Assembly (NCBI GenBank): GCA_052143835.1
Contig: JBKQRV010000042.1
Location: 1 to 64,000, forward strand
Length of the DNA stretch: 64,000 nt
Source of the DNA: DASPPM01 sp052143835
Lineage (GTDB): Bacteria; Pseudomonadota; Alphaproteobacteria; JACZXZ01
Direction of reading: 5' to 3'
Within the stretch, counting starts at the first letter, position 1. Each line of letters opens with the position of its first letter. The notes beneath the pieces were generated by a model. It saw only the letters and a program-made list of their open reading frames with translations, had not been told where the DNA came from and searched no databases. Position numbers and translations under genes: made by a program. Of the stretch, positions 50,179-59,546 are shown one piece after another.

Positions 50179-52290
50179 CTACTCGTAGCGCAGCGCCTCG
50201 ATGGGGTCGAGATGTGCCGCCTTGCGCGCCGGGTAATAGCCGAAGAAGATCCCGACGGCGGCCGAGAAAGCGAACCCGCCGAGGATCGCGGTTGGCGAAA
50301 TCGGCGTCGGCCATCCGGCGACGAGGGAGATCGTCTCGGACATGGCGACGCCGAAGAAGATGCCCGCTACGCCCCCCACGAGGCTCAGAAACACGGCTTC
50401 GGTAAGGAATTGCAGCAGCACATGCAGGCGGCGGGCGCCGATCGCCATGCGCAAGCCGATTTCGCGCGTGCGCTCGGTCACCGAGACCAGCAGGATGTTC
50501 ATGATGCCGATACCGCCGACGAGGAGCGAGATCGAGGCCACGGCCGCGAGCAACAGCGCCATGACCTGGCTGCTGCCCTCCGCGGCGCTGGCGATCTGAC
50601 TGAGGTCGCGCACGGCGAAGTCGTTGACGTCCCCCGGCCTTATGCGGTGCCGGAGCACCAATGTCGCGGTCACCTGCTCGATCGCCGCCTGAACCTGGGT
50701 CGAACTCCTGGCCTGGACGTAGATCTGGTTGACGAAGCCGGTCAGGCGGGCCTGGATATTATAGGGATTGGGCGGCGGCAGAAAGATCGCGCTGGTCGTT
50801 GCCGCTTGCGTCGGCGCCGCTACGCCGAGCACCTTGGATTCGGCGGTGCTGAAGGGCACCATGACGAGATCGTCCTGATCCTGGCCATAGGTCGATTGGC
50901 CTTTGGCCACGAGCGTGCCGATGACGCGGAGCGGCACGCCCTTGACCAGGATGACGGCGCCGAGCGGATTGTCCGAGGGCGCAAAGAGATTGTTGAGGAC
51001 GGTCCGGCCGAGCACCACCACGAGTGCAGCACTGCTCTGGTCTTCGCTGCTGATGGCGCGGCCGGCGGCTATCTGCCAATTGGTGATCGGCGGGTAGTTG
51101 GGGGTAACGCCCTGGATGGTGGTCATCCAGTTCTGGTTGGCGTATTCGGTCTGGCCTGTCTGGCGGATCAGGTAGGCGACCTGTCCGACGGCTCCGCCCC
51201 CGCGGCGAATCGCCTGGGCGTCCGTGACGGTAAGGGTCGAGGCGCTGCCGGACCCGCCGCGGGCGCCCATGCTCGTCACCGCGCCCGGGACGACGACGAG
51301 AAGGTCGGTGCCGAGGCTTGCGAGCTGCTTGCGCACGGCATCGTTGGCGCCTTGCCCGATTGCCACCATCGCGATCAATGCGGCGACGCCGATGAAGACG
51401 CCAAGCATGGTCAGCGCCGAGCGCATCTTGTTGCGCGCGAGCGCCTGCACCGCCGCGGCCAGGATCATCAGACCGAAGGCCCAGGAAAGCGGCGCTCCGC
51501 TCGCCGTTTCCGCAGGTGGATGCGGGTGAAAGATTGACAGATCCGTCGCCGCCGGAGGTGGCGCGGGGATGTGGGACTTCTCGCGCTCGTCGCTGAGGAT
51601 GCGGCCATCGCGCATCGTCACCGTGCGATTGGCGTAGGCTGCGATATCGGACTCGTGCGTCACCAGAACGATCGTGACAGCTTCCTCGCGGTTGAGCTGC
51701 GTCAGCGTCTCCATGATCTCGTGCGAGGTGCGCGTGTCGAGGTTGCCGGTCGGCTCGTCGGCCAGGAGCAGGCTCGGCGAATTGATCAAGGCCCGCGCGA
51801 TCGCGACCCGCTGCTGCTGGCCGCCGGAGAGCTGGCTAGGCGTGTTTTCCGCGCGATCGCCGAGCCCGAGGCGGGCCAAAGCCTCCTGCGCGCGGGCAAA
51901 ACGCGCGCTGCGCCCGGACTTTCCCTCGTCCGAATAGAGCAGCGGCAAGGCCACGTTCTCCGCGGCACTCGTGCGCGACAGCAGGTTGAAGCTCTGGAAG
52001 ACAAAGCCGAGGCGCTCGCTGCGGATGCGGGCGAGGTCGGGCTCCGGGAGGCTCGCGACATCGATGCCGTCAAGCAGATAGCGCCCGGTGGAGGGGCGAT
52101 CGAGGCAACCGAGGATCGACATCAGGGTTGATTTGCCGGAACCTGACGATCCCATGATTGCCACGAACTCGCCGCGCTCGACGGTGAGGTTGACGCCGGC
52201 GAGCGCGTGAACGTCGATGTCGCCGACGTGATAGGTCCGGGTCACGTCTTCGACCGCGATGACCGCGTCGGACATTTGCGCTGCCGTCAT
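50179..52290 (-). CDS. macB: MacB-type ABC exporter, ATPase and permease fused
   Basis: The 703-residue protein has an N-terminal ABC domain (Walker A GSSGSGKST, signature LSGGQQQR, Walker B LLLADEPTGN). A MacB-type membrane part follows: one helix after the ATPase, a large periplasmic domain (about 300-560) and three C-terminal helices. It ends with YYPARKAAHLDPIEALRYE. It works with MacA and a TolC-like protein to push substrates from the periplasm through the outer membrane. It starts one base after the macA stop. No tolC gene is in the window. Confidence 0.93.
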   Translation of the reverse strand: MTAAQMSDAVIAVEDVTRTYHVGDIDVHALAGVNLTVERGEFVAIMGSSGSGKSTLMSILGCLDRPSTGRYLLDGIDVASLPEPDLARIRSERLGFVFQSFNLLSRTSAAENVALPLLYSDEGKSGRSARFARAQEALARLGLGDRAENTPSQLSGGQQQRVAIARALINSPSLLLADEPTGNLDTRTSHEIMETLTQLNREEAVTIVLVTHESDIAAYANRTVTMRDGRILSDEREKSHIPAPPPAATDLSIFHPHPPAETASGAPLSWAFGLMILAAAVQALARNKMRSALTMLGVFIGVAALIAMVAIGQGANDAVRKQLASLGTDLLVVVPGAVTSMGARGGSGSASTLTVTDAQAIRRGGGAVGQVAYLIRQTGQTEYANQNWMTTIQGVTPNYPPITNWQIAAGRAISSEDQSSAALVVVLGRTVLNNLFAPSDNPLGAVILVKGVPLRVIGTLVAKGQSTYGQDQDDLVMVPFSTAESKVLGVAAPTQAATTSAIFLPPPNPYNIQARLTGFVNQIYVQARSSTQVQAAIEQVTATLVLRHRIRPGDVNDFAVRDLSQIASAAEGSSQVMALLLAAVASISLLVGGIGIMNILLVSVTERTREIGLRMAIGARRLHVLLQFLTEAVFLSLVGGVAGIFFGVAMSETISLVAGWPTPISPTAILGGFAFSAAVGIFFGYYPARKAAHLDPIEALRYE

Positions 52291-52291
52291 G

Positions 52292-53554
52292 CTACAGCCG
52301 CGGCAGCGGGACGGCCGACTTTCCGCTGCCGCCGCCGCGTTGTTCGGACAGGATGACCTGATCGCCGACCTTCAGCTCTCCGCCAGCGATCTCGGTAAAG
52401 CTGCCGTCGTCGAGCCCGAGCGTCGCGGCAACGGGAACGGGCTTGCCGTCGGTCAAGATCCAGACCTGCGCCTGCCGGGTCGCCGCGCCGGCAGTCTGCG
52501 CCGGTAGGGTGGCGGCCGCACCGGCGGGCACGTAACGGAGCGCCTGATCGGGCACTCGAATGACATTGTCGCGCTCGTCGGTGACAATCTTGGTCGTGGC
52601 CGTCATCCCCGGCACCAGCAGCAGGTCGGGGTTGGCGACGGCGACGATGACATCAAAAGTGACGACGTTCTGGAGCGTTTGCGGCGCCTGCCGCACCTGG
52701 ACGACACTGCCCTCGAACGTACGGTCGGGATAGGCCTCGACCGTGAAGCTCGCGGGGTTCTTTTCCTTGACGCTGCCGACGTCGCTCTCGCTGACATTGG
52801 TGTCGACCTCCATCAGGGTGAGATCGGTGGCGATCAGGAACAATGTCGGCGTCGTGAGGCTCGCCGCGACCGTCTGCCCCTGCGTCACGTTGCGCGACAC
52901 CACAATGCCGTCCACCGGCGAAACGATATCGGTGTACTCAAGGTTGACCTGCGCGCTCGCGAGCTGGGCTTCCCATTGCTGGATCATCGCCTGGTCGAGT
53001 AGGATCTGCGCCAGCCCCTGATGGTAGTTGCTCCTCGACTGGTCAGCGGTGTCTTGAGCAACCGAGTCTTGCCGCGCCAGCAAGTCGTTGCGCCCGGAAT
53101 TGGCCTTGGTGTACTCGAGGGTTGCTTTGTCCTTTTCGAGCTGCGCCTTGGCGACCGCCAGGTTCGCCTTGTCCTGGTCGACGATGGTCTGAAAGGGGCG
53201 AGGATCGATCTTGGCGCAGATCTGCCCCTTGGTCACTCTTGTGTTGTAGTCGCATTGCAGCGACTGGATGACGCCGGATACCGCGGTGCCGACAATGATC
53301 GTAAGCACCGGGTTGATCGTCCCGGTCGCGGTGACGGCACGGGCAACCGTGCCGCGCGTCACCGGTGTCGTTGTGTAATGCATGGCCGCGCCGCGGCTGA
53401 CGATCCACCAAGCCGCGCCGGCGGCGGCGAGCAGCGCCAATAGGACAGCCCCTGTCAGATAGAGCCGTCGATGCGAGCGAAATCTTGACGTAGGGAGACG
53501 AGGGGCCTTGCCTCGGTGAATATCCGTTGCGCCGGTCCTAACCACATCATTCAT
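52292..53554 (-). CDS. macA: MacA-type periplasmic adaptor
   Basis: The 420-residue membrane-fusion protein has one N-terminal membrane helix (LTGAVLLALLAAAGAAWWIV), a lipoyl/barrel-sandwich domain (VSGVIQSLQCDYNTRVTKGQICAKID) and a helical hairpin. Beta-barrel domains follow (YTDIVSPVDGIVVSRNVTQGQTV; PGMTATTKIV). It bridges MacB and the outer-membrane channel. The ATG at 53554 follows GGAG; an ATG at 53650 would add 32 residues. Confidence 0.92.
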   Translation of the reverse strand: MNDVVRTGATDIHRGKAPRLPTSRFRSHRRLYLTGAVLLALLAAAGAAWWIVSRGAAMHYTTTPVTRGTVARAVTATGTINPVLTIIVGTAVSGVIQSLQCDYNTRVTKGQICAKIDPRPFQTIVDQDKANLAVAKAQLEKDKATLEYTKANSGRNDLLARQDSVAQDTADQSRSNYHQGLAQILLDQAMIQQWEAQLASAQVNLEYTDIVSPVDGIVVSRNVTQGQTVAASLTTPTLFLIATDLTLMEVDTNVSESDVGSVKEKNPASFTVEAYPDRTFEGSVVQVRQAPQTLQNVVTFDVIVAVANPDLLLVPGMTATTKIVTDERDNVIRVPDQALRYVPAGAAATLPAQTAGAATRQAQVWILTDGKPVPVAATLGLDDGSFTEIAGGELKVGDQVILSEQRGGGSGKSAVPLPRL

Positions 53555-53843
53555 GCCCGACTCCACCGAACTTTCGCAGACATTTGCCGCTTCGGCGAAG
53601 GATGGCGGGATGTTAGCGTCCGGTGGCGGGATTTCCTTGATCTGCGTCAAGGCCGATAGCGCGAGGTGGCGCAGGCCGCAAAGCTCGATTCAGCTCAATG
53701 TCCCGGAGTGCGAAATTCTGAAGCGGCCGTCCCGCCCCCGTCCCCGTCCATCCCATAACATTATGATTTGTCTCGTCTTTCAGAGATTCCCCGGATGAAC
53801 AGGGCTTGGCGTGAACGATAGCACTCTGTCGGGGTGACGGCCC

Positions 53844-55859
53844 TCAGCGCGCGGCGCCGAGCCCGTCGAGCCTGCCCTTGACCTGCAGATACTCGGGCGT
53901 TCCCGGGCTGAGCTGCGCCAGGAGCCGGCCCCATAACGCGGCCGCAGCCTGCTTGTCGCCCTGCGCCGCATCGGCGAGGCCGACGACCCAAAGCGCTTCC
54001 CGGCGCCCGGAATCGAGTGCGAGCACCTGGCGCATGACCTCGGTCGCTTTGGTGGGCGGCGTGTCGCCCGAGGTTTCTTGGGCCAAGAGCGCATTGCCAT
54101 AAGCGACCAGCACGTCGGGATCCTTGGGTGCCAAGTGCGCTGCTTGAGCCAACGCAGCCGTCGCCTTGTCGCGCTCGCCGAGCACCTCGTAGGCGCTCGC
54201 GAGGCGCTGCCAGCCCGCGAGATCGTCCGGCTGCCCCTTGAGCTGCTCGGCGAGGCGCTCGGCCATAGCGCGGATCTTCTCCTGGTGCTGCTCAGCGCTC
54301 ATGTTCTGCGCCGCGGCCACGTCGGCCGCACTCGGAGCGGGCGTGGCACCGGCAGTCGCGGCTGCAGGGGGCGGCGATTGAGCAGGGGCACCCTTGGCGG
54401 CCCCCTCGAGCTTGGCGACATGGGCCTCGGCGTCGGTCGCCTTGTCCTTCTCGCCGAGCACGGCGTAGGCGCGCGCGAGGCGCTGCCAGCCCGCGAGGTC
54501 GTCGGGTTGTCCCTTGAGCCGCTCGGCGAGGCGCTCGACCATGCCGCGGATCATCTCCTTGCGCTGCTCATCGCTCATGTTCTCTGCCGCGGCCACGTCG
54601 GCCGCACTCGGAGCGGGCGTGGCACCGGCGGTCGCGGCCGCAGCGGGCGGTGATTGAGCGGGAGCGCCCTTGGCGGCACCCTCGAGCTTGGCGACACGGG
54701 CCTCGGCGTCGGCCGCCTTGTCCTTCTCGCCGAGCACGTCGTAGGCGCGCGCGAGGCGCTGCCAGCCCGCGAGGTCGTCCGGTTGCCCCTTGAGCCGCTC
54801 GGCGAGGCGCTCGACCATGCTGCGGATCATCTCCTTGCGCTGCGCATCGCTCATGTTCTCTGCCGCGGCCACGTCGGCAGCACTCGGACTGGGCGAAGTG
54901 CCGGCCGAAGCGGCGCTGCCAGCGCCGGCACCGGGCGTTGCGGCCATGGGGGGGACTACCTTGGCGCCCGGCGGCACGAGCTTGGCAAGGTCGAGCTTGT
55001 ACTGCTGCGCGGCGCGCTCGATCGCGCCGTGGAGCTCGGGCAGCCAAGGTGCGTCGGGCGGCGCCTCCGCTTGAATGACCAGCCACTCGCGCACGCCCGC
55101 CTCGACATCGCCCTCCTGCACTTTGACGAGGGCCAGGTAGAAGCGTGCCGGCACGTTCTTGGGATCCTTCGCGAGCACCCCCTCGAAGAGCTTGCGCGCC
55201 TCGGGCGTCACCGCCCCGCCGCCCTCGAGCACCTTGGTCTCCGCATAAGCGGCGACGAGGTCGGGGTCGTTATTCGAGAGCGCCACGGCGTGACGATAGG
55301 CCTCGGCCGCCTCGGCCATGCGGTCGGTCGAGGCATAACTGCGGCCGAGCAGGACCCAGCCTTCGAGGTCGTCGGGCTTGGCCTTGAGCCGGGCCTCAAG
55401 CTTGGGGATGACCTCGTTGATGTCGTGCATGCCCTCCGACTGCATCACCTTGTCGCGCGAGGCGAGAGGAAAATCGGGGGCCGTAGGCGTGCCGACATAG
55501 AGGTAAAGCGCAAGGGCGGCGAGCGGCAGCGCCGTCGCGAGCGCGAGCGCGGTCCAGCGCCTGGCACCTCGGCCCTTTGCCGGCTGAGGCTCGGCTGCGG
55601 GCGATGCGGCGGCATCCCCGTCCTTGGCCGGGGCCGCGGCGATGAGCCGGCGCGCGATCTCGCGCTCGGCGGCACGCGCCTCCTGCGGGGCCAGGAGCCC
55701 GCGCGCCTCATCGCGCTTCACCTCGGCGAGCTGATCGCGATAGACCTCGCGGTCGTACGCATCGCGCGCGGCCCCCGCCTTCATCCCCCTGAAGAGCGGG
55801 CGCAGAAGCATCGCCACGGTGAGAGCCGTCATCGCGCCGAGGATGAGCCAGAGCGTCAC
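53844..55859 (-). CDS. ccmI: Cytochrome c maturation protein CcmI (CycH), enlarged
   Basis: CcmI holds apocytochrome c for the heme lyase. Two N-terminal membrane helices (about 3-20 and 105-122) and the VYRDQLAEVKRDEARGLL motif are typical, followed by TPR repeats. The 671-residue length is far above the usual 350-420 because a 92-residue unit (AADVAAAENMSDxQRKEMIR...GQPDDLAGWQRLARAY...) is present three times in tandem. The GTG start overlaps the ccmH stop (GTGA). It is the last gene of the ccm operon. Confidence 0.9.
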   Translation of the reverse strand: MTLWLILGAMTALTVAMLLRPLFRGMKAGAARDAYDREVYRDQLAEVKRDEARGLLAPQEARAAEREIARRLIAAAPAKDGDAAASPAAEPQPAKGRGARRWTALALATALPLAALALYLYVGTPTAPDFPLASRDKVMQSEGMHDINEVIPKLEARLKAKPDDLEGWVLLGRSYASTDRMAEAAEAYRHAVALSNNDPDLVAAYAETKVLEGGGAVTPEARKLFEGVLAKDPKNVPARFYLALVKVQEGDVEAGVREWLVIQAEAPPDAPWLPELHGAIERAAQQYKLDLAKLVPPGAKVVPPMAATPGAGAGSAASAGTSPSPSAADVAAAENMSDAQRKEMIRSMVERLAERLKGQPDDLAGWQRLARAYDVLGEKDKAADAEARVAKLEGAAKGAPAQSPPAAAATAGATPAPSAADVAAAENMSDEQRKEMIRGMVERLAERLKGQPDDLAGWQRLARAYAVLGEKDKATDAEAHVAKLEGAAKGAPAQSPPPAAATAGATPAPSAADVAAAQNMSAEQHQEKIRAMAERLAEQLKGQPDDLAGWQRLASAYEVLGERDKATAALAQAAHLAPKDPDVLVAYGNALLAQETSGDTPPTKATEVMRQVLALDSGRREALWVVGLADAAQGDKQAAAALWGRLLAQLSPGTPEYLQVKGRLDGLGAAR
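54150..54900 (-). repeat. Tandem 276-bp repeats inside ccmI
   Basis: The same sequence recurs at an exact 276-bp step: the NMS codons lie at 54854, 54578 and 54302. Copies 1 and 2 are very similar at DNA level; the third is more diverged and runs into a normal TPR. The 92-codon unit keeps the frame. Confidence 0.9.
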
Positions 55860-56326
55860 GGCCCGCCCTCCTCGATGAGCCGCTTCAGCTCCGCCTCCTC
55901 CGCGGCACTGAGTGCCGCGGGCTCGAGCTGGGCGCGGCGGCGGCGCAGATAGACGACGATTCCCGCGGCACCGAAGAGGACCAGAAGCAGCGGGCTGAGC
56001 CAGAGCGCGTAGGTGGCGGGCTCGACCGGCGGCTTCAACAGGACGAACTGGCCGTAACGGTCGACGATGTACTTTATCGCCTGCGCATCGCTGTCCCCGG
56101 CCAAGAGCCTCTCGCGCAGCAACACGCGCAGATCGTGGGCGAGATCGGCGTCGGACTCGTCGATCGACTGGTTCTGGCAGACGAGGCAGCGCAGCTCCTC
56201 GCTGATCGCCCGCGCGCGCGCCTCGAGTTTCGGATCGGCGAGCATCTCGCTCGGCTGCACCGCCAGCACCGGCGACGCGAGCAGCGCCAAGAGGACGACG
56301 AGTTGAAATGCGAGCAGGCGCATCAT
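55856..56326 (-). CDS. ccmH: Cytochrome c maturation protein CcmH (CycL)
   Basis: CcmH is a thioredoxin-like periplasmic thiol protein that reduces the CXXCH motif of apocytochromes. The 156-residue protein has a signal or anchor helix (LLAFQLVVLLALLASPVLA) and the redox motif LRCLVCQNQSIDESDADLAHDLR. A C-terminal membrane helix (LWLSPLLLVLFGAAGIVVYL) follows. The start overlaps the ccmG stop (ATGA). Confidence 0.94.
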   Translation of the reverse strand: MMRLLAFQLVVLLALLASPVLAVQPSEMLADPKLEARARAISEELRCLVCQNQSIDESDADLAHDLRVLLRERLLAGDSDAQAIKYIVDRYGQFVLLKPPVEPATYALWLSPLLLVLFGAAGIVVYLRRRRAQLEPAALSAAEEAELKRLIEEGGP

Positions 56327-56853
56327 TTCGACAACTTCCGCACGAGCGGCACGATCGTATCGTTGATCACGTCCGGCGTGAGCGGACCGACCTGCTTGAA
56401 GCGGATGGTCCCCGTGCGGTCGATCACGAAGGTCTCCGGCACGCCATAGACCCCCCAGTCGATTCCCACGGTGCCCTCGAGGTCGGAGCCGATGCGCTTG
56501 TAGGGATCGCCGAGATTGGTGAGCCAAAGTTTCGCGTCCTCCGGCTTGTCCTTGTAGTTGATGCCGTCGAGCTCCACGCCCTCCTTGGCGAGGCGCATGA
56601 GGAGCGGATGCTCGGCGCGGCAGGGCACGCACCAGGAGGCGAAGACGTTGACGAGCACGACCTTGCCCTTGAGGTCGGCGGTCTTGAGGCCGTCGTTGCC
56701 GTCGATGAGAGCCGGCAAGGCGAACTGCGGCACCGGCTTGCCGATCAGCGCCGAGGGGACGAGCTGCGGGTCGCGGTCAAGACCCGCATAGAAGGCGGCG
56801 GCGAGACCGAGAAAGACCAGCGCCGGCAGGATGAAAATAAGACGCCGCCTCAC
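56323..56853 (-). CDS. ccmG: Thiol:disulfide interchange protein CcmG (DsbE)
   Basis: CcmG is a membrane-anchored thioredoxin-fold reductant for cytochrome c maturation. The 176-residue protein has an N-terminal helix (LIFILPALVFLGLAAAFY), the active site FASWCVPCRAEHP and the cis-Pro region YGVPETFVIDRTG. It lies between ccmF (6 bp upstream) and ccmH. Confidence 0.95.
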   Translation of the reverse strand: MRRRLIFILPALVFLGLAAAFYAGLDRDPQLVPSALIGKPVPQFALPALIDGNDGLKTADLKGKVVLVNVFASWCVPCRAEHPLLMRLAKEGVELDGINYKDKPEDAKLWLTNLGDPYKRIGSDLEGTVGIDWGVYGVPETFVIDRTGTIRFKQVGPLTPDVINDTIVPLVRKLSK

Positions 56854-56859
56854 GGGAGC

Positions 56860-58848
56860 TCAATCTCCGGGCGCGGTCGCGACCCCGGCCGGCAGGCGCC
56901 GACGCGCGGGCGCGCCCACGCGGTAGCGCCGGTCGCTCAGGGAGATGAGGCCGCCGAACACCATGACCACGGCGCCGAACCAGATGAAGGGGGCAAGCGG
57001 GTTGTAGTAGAGCCGCACGGTCCAGCCGCCCTTGCCGTCGCTGTCGCCGAGCACGGCATAAATGTCGGCGATACCCAAGGTGTGGATCGCGGTCTCCGTG
57101 GTGTCCTGGCCGGCCACCGGGAAGTTGCGCTTCTCGGGGGACATGGCGGCGACGAAGCGGCCGTCGCGGGTGACCGTGAAGGTCGCGCGCCGGCCCTCGA
57201 AATTGGGGCCCATATGGGGCTCGACGCGGTCGAGGCGTACGCTCAGGCCCGCAAGCGGCACGGTCTCGCCGGGATGCATGACCTGGATGAGCTCGACCTT
57301 CCACGCCGTCATGGCGACGATGCCGGCCAAGCTGATGCCGAGGCCGGCATGGGCAAAGGCCATGCCGTAGTTCGCGCGCGGCAGATTGCGCGCGCGCTGC
57401 CAGCTCTCCCGCCAGGGTGCTTTCAGAAGCTTGATCCGCTCGGCCAGCTCGACGAAGGCACCGACCACGAGCCAGGCGGCGAGCCCCATGCCGAGCACGG
57501 CCAAGAGCGGGCCGCCCGAGTGGAGGTAAAGGGTGATGAGGGCTGCCGCGAGGGCCGCAAGGGCCGCGAGCCATAGGCGCTGCAAGGCGCCGAGCAGATC
57601 CGCGCGCTTCCAGGTGAGGAACGGCCCCACCACGACGGCGAGGAGGAGCGGGGTCATGAGCGGCGTGAAGGTCATGTTGAAGTAGGGGGCGCCCACGGAA
57701 ATCTTGGGCCCGCCGATCGCGTCGAGGAAGAGCGGATAGAGCGTTCCGATCAGAACCGTCGCCGCGGCACTCGCGAGCAGGAGGTTGTTGAGCAGAAGCG
57801 CTCCTTCCCGGCTCACCGGCGCGAACAGGCCGCTCGGCTGAAGGGCGGGCGCACGCAGCGCGTAGAGCAGAAGCGAGCCGCCGATCGTCACCACGAGGAG
57901 GAGCAGGATGAACACCCCGCGCCTCGGGTCGGTGGCAAAGGCGTGGACCGAGGTGAGCACGCCGGAGCGCACCAGGAAGGTGCCGATCAGGCTGAGCGAG
58001 AAGGTGAGGATCGCGAGCAGGATGGTCCAGCTCTTGAGCGCGTCGCGCTTCTCCACCACGATCGCCGAGTGCAGGAGTGCGGTGCCCGCGAGCCACGGCA
58101 TGAACGAGGCGTTCTCGACCGGGTCCCAGAACCAGAAACCGCCCCAGCCGAGCGTATAATAGGCCCACCAGCTGCCCATCGCGATGCCGAGGGTCAAGGC
58201 GCACCAGGCGGCGAGCGTCCACGGCCGTACCCAGCGCGCCCAGGCGGCGTCGACCCGCCCCTCGATCAGCGCGGCCACGGCGAAGGAGAACGCCATCGAG
58301 AAGCCGACGTAGCCGAGGTAGAGCATGGGCGGATGCGAGGCGAGCCCGGGGTCCTGCAGCAAGGGGTTGAGCCCGCGCCCGTCCGCGGGGGGCGGCAGCA
58401 CGCGCGCGAGCGGATCGGAGGTGAAGAGGATGAAGGCGAAGAAGCCGGCCCCGATCATGGCCTGCACGCTGAGCACGCGCGCCTGAAGGGTTGGGGGCAG
58501 ATTGCCGCCGAAGATGGCCACACCCGCGCCGAAGAGGGTCAGGATCAGGACCCAGAGCACCATCGAGCCCTCGTGGTTCCCCCACACGCCCGCCAGCTTG
58601 TAGATAAGCGGCATCGTCGAATGGGAGTTCTCGGCGACAACGAAGACCGAGAAGTCCGAGCTCGCGAAGGCGTACATCAGCGCGAGGAAAGCGATCAGCA
58701 CGAGGACGAATTGCGCCTGCGCCGCCGGCCGCGCCAGCGCCATGAGCGCGCCGTTGCCGCGCGCAGCCCCCCAGAGCGGCACGCTCGCCTGCACGAGCGC
58801 CACGCAGAGCGCCAGCACCAGCGCAAAATGGCCGATCTCGGCAATCAT
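56860..58848 (-). CDS. ccmF: Heme lyase CcmF
   Basis: CcmF takes heme from CcmE and, with CcmH and CcmI, attaches it to apocytochrome c. The 662-residue protein has about 14 membrane helices. The tryptophan-rich periplasmic loop WGGFWFWDPVENASFMPWL marks the CcmF/CcmC heme-handling family, and SHPPMLYLGYVGFSMAFSFA and RREGALLLNN-type loops follow the family pattern. The start overlaps the ccmE stop (ATGA). Confidence 0.95.
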   Translation of the reverse strand: MIAEIGHFALVLALCVALVQASVPLWGAARGNGALMALARPAAQAQFVLVLIAFLALMYAFASSDFSVFVVAENSHSTMPLIYKLAGVWGNHEGSMVLWVLILTLFGAGVAIFGGNLPPTLQARVLSVQAMIGAGFFAFILFTSDPLARVLPPPADGRGLNPLLQDPGLASHPPMLYLGYVGFSMAFSFAVAALIEGRVDAAWARWVRPWTLAAWCALTLGIAMGSWWAYYTLGWGGFWFWDPVENASFMPWLAGTALLHSAIVVEKRDALKSWTILLAILTFSLSLIGTFLVRSGVLTSVHAFATDPRRGVFILLLLVVTIGGSLLLYALRAPALQPSGLFAPVSREGALLLNNLLLASAAATVLIGTLYPLFLDAIGGPKISVGAPYFNMTFTPLMTPLLLAVVVGPFLTWKRADLLGALQRLWLAALAALAAALITLYLHSGGPLLAVLGMGLAAWLVVGAFVELAERIKLLKAPWRESWQRARNLPRANYGMAFAHAGLGISLAGIVAMTAWKVELIQVMHPGETVPLAGLSVRLDRVEPHMGPNFEGRRATFTVTRDGRFVAAMSPEKRNFPVAGQDTTETAIHTLGIADIYAVLGDSDGKGGWTVRLYYNPLAPFIWFGAVVMVFGGLISLSDRRYRVGAPARRRLPAGVATAPGD

Positions 58849-59336
58849 GGCTTCGGCACTCCCGGTACCTGACCGGCCGCGCGCTCGCCGTACTTCTGCT
58901 GATCGGCGTCGTCCCAATGGCCGGACTTCTTGAGCTCGGCCGCGACCTCCGGCGGCATGTAGCGCTCATCGTGCTTGGCGAGCACGCTCGTCGCGAGGAA
59001 AGTGCCGTCGGGCTGGAGCTTGCCTTCGGCGACCACCCCCTGCCCCTCGCGGAAGAGGTCGGGCAGCATGCCGTTGTAGCTCACGCGGATGTCGTGGCGC
59101 AGGTCGGTCACCTTGAAATGCACGGCGGCACCCGGCCCGCGCTCGACGCTGCCTTTCTCGACGAGCCCGCCGAGCCGCAGCGTGCGCACGCGCTCGCCCT
59201 CTTTGGCCATGAGATCGCTCGGACTGACGAAGAACACGATGTTCGCCTCGAAGGCGTTCAGCACGAGTGCGGCAGCGCCGCCAAGAATGACAAGGCCGAC
59301 GAGTACCAGCACCATTCGCTTGCGCTTAGGTTTCAT
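58845..59336 (-). CDS. ccmE: Heme chaperone CcmE
   Basis: CcmE binds heme covalently in the periplasm and passes it to CcmF. The 163-residue protein has an N-terminal membrane helix (MVLVLVGLVILGGAAALVLNAF) and an OB-fold (FFVSPSDLMAKEGERVRTLRLGGLV). The heme-binding His lies in VLAKHDERYMPPE. The start lies 11 bases before the ccmD stop. Confidence 0.95.
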   Translation of the reverse strand: MKPKRKRMVLVLVGLVILGGAAALVLNAFEANIVFFVSPSDLMAKEGERVRTLRLGGLVEKGSVERGPGAAVHFKVTDLRHDIRVSYNGMLPDLFREGQGVVAEGKLQPDGTFLATSVLAKHDERYMPPEVAAELKKSGHWDDADQQKYGERAAGQVPGVPKP

Positions 59337-59529
59337 CCTGACGCCCCGATCGGTCGTCGCGCCGCTTGCGGCGGTGGCGTTCGCTCGCCCCGAGCTCGCG
59401 CTCGCGCGCGCGCATCGCCTTGAGGGATACGGCGAGCAGCACCACGAGGACGAGTGCAGTGAGCCCGTAGGCGGGCCAGACGTACTGGGAGTAGCCGCCC
59501 ATGTCAAGAAATGCCGAGATATTGCCCAC
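59326..59529 (-). CDS. ccmD: Heme exporter protein CcmD
   Basis: CcmD is a small single-helix protein that stabilises the CcmC-CcmE complex. The frame reads ISAFLDMGGYSQYVWPAYGLTALVLVVLLAVSLKAMRARERELG, matching the CcmD consensus MGGYxxYVWPAYG. The GTG at 59529 gives 67 residues with the usual short lead; the internal ATG at 59502 would give 58. It lies between ccmC and ccmE. Confidence 0.9.
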   Translation of the reverse strand: MGNISAFLDMGGYSQYVWPAYGLTALVLVVLLAVSLKAMRARERELGASERHRRKRRDDRSGRQDET

Positions 59530-59546
59530 GCCCGTCGAACCGCCGC

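Noticed and set aside
54150..54900. Possible CRISPR or other repeat array
   Set aside because: The repeats are 276 bp, contiguous, in frame and part of ccmI; there are no spacers.
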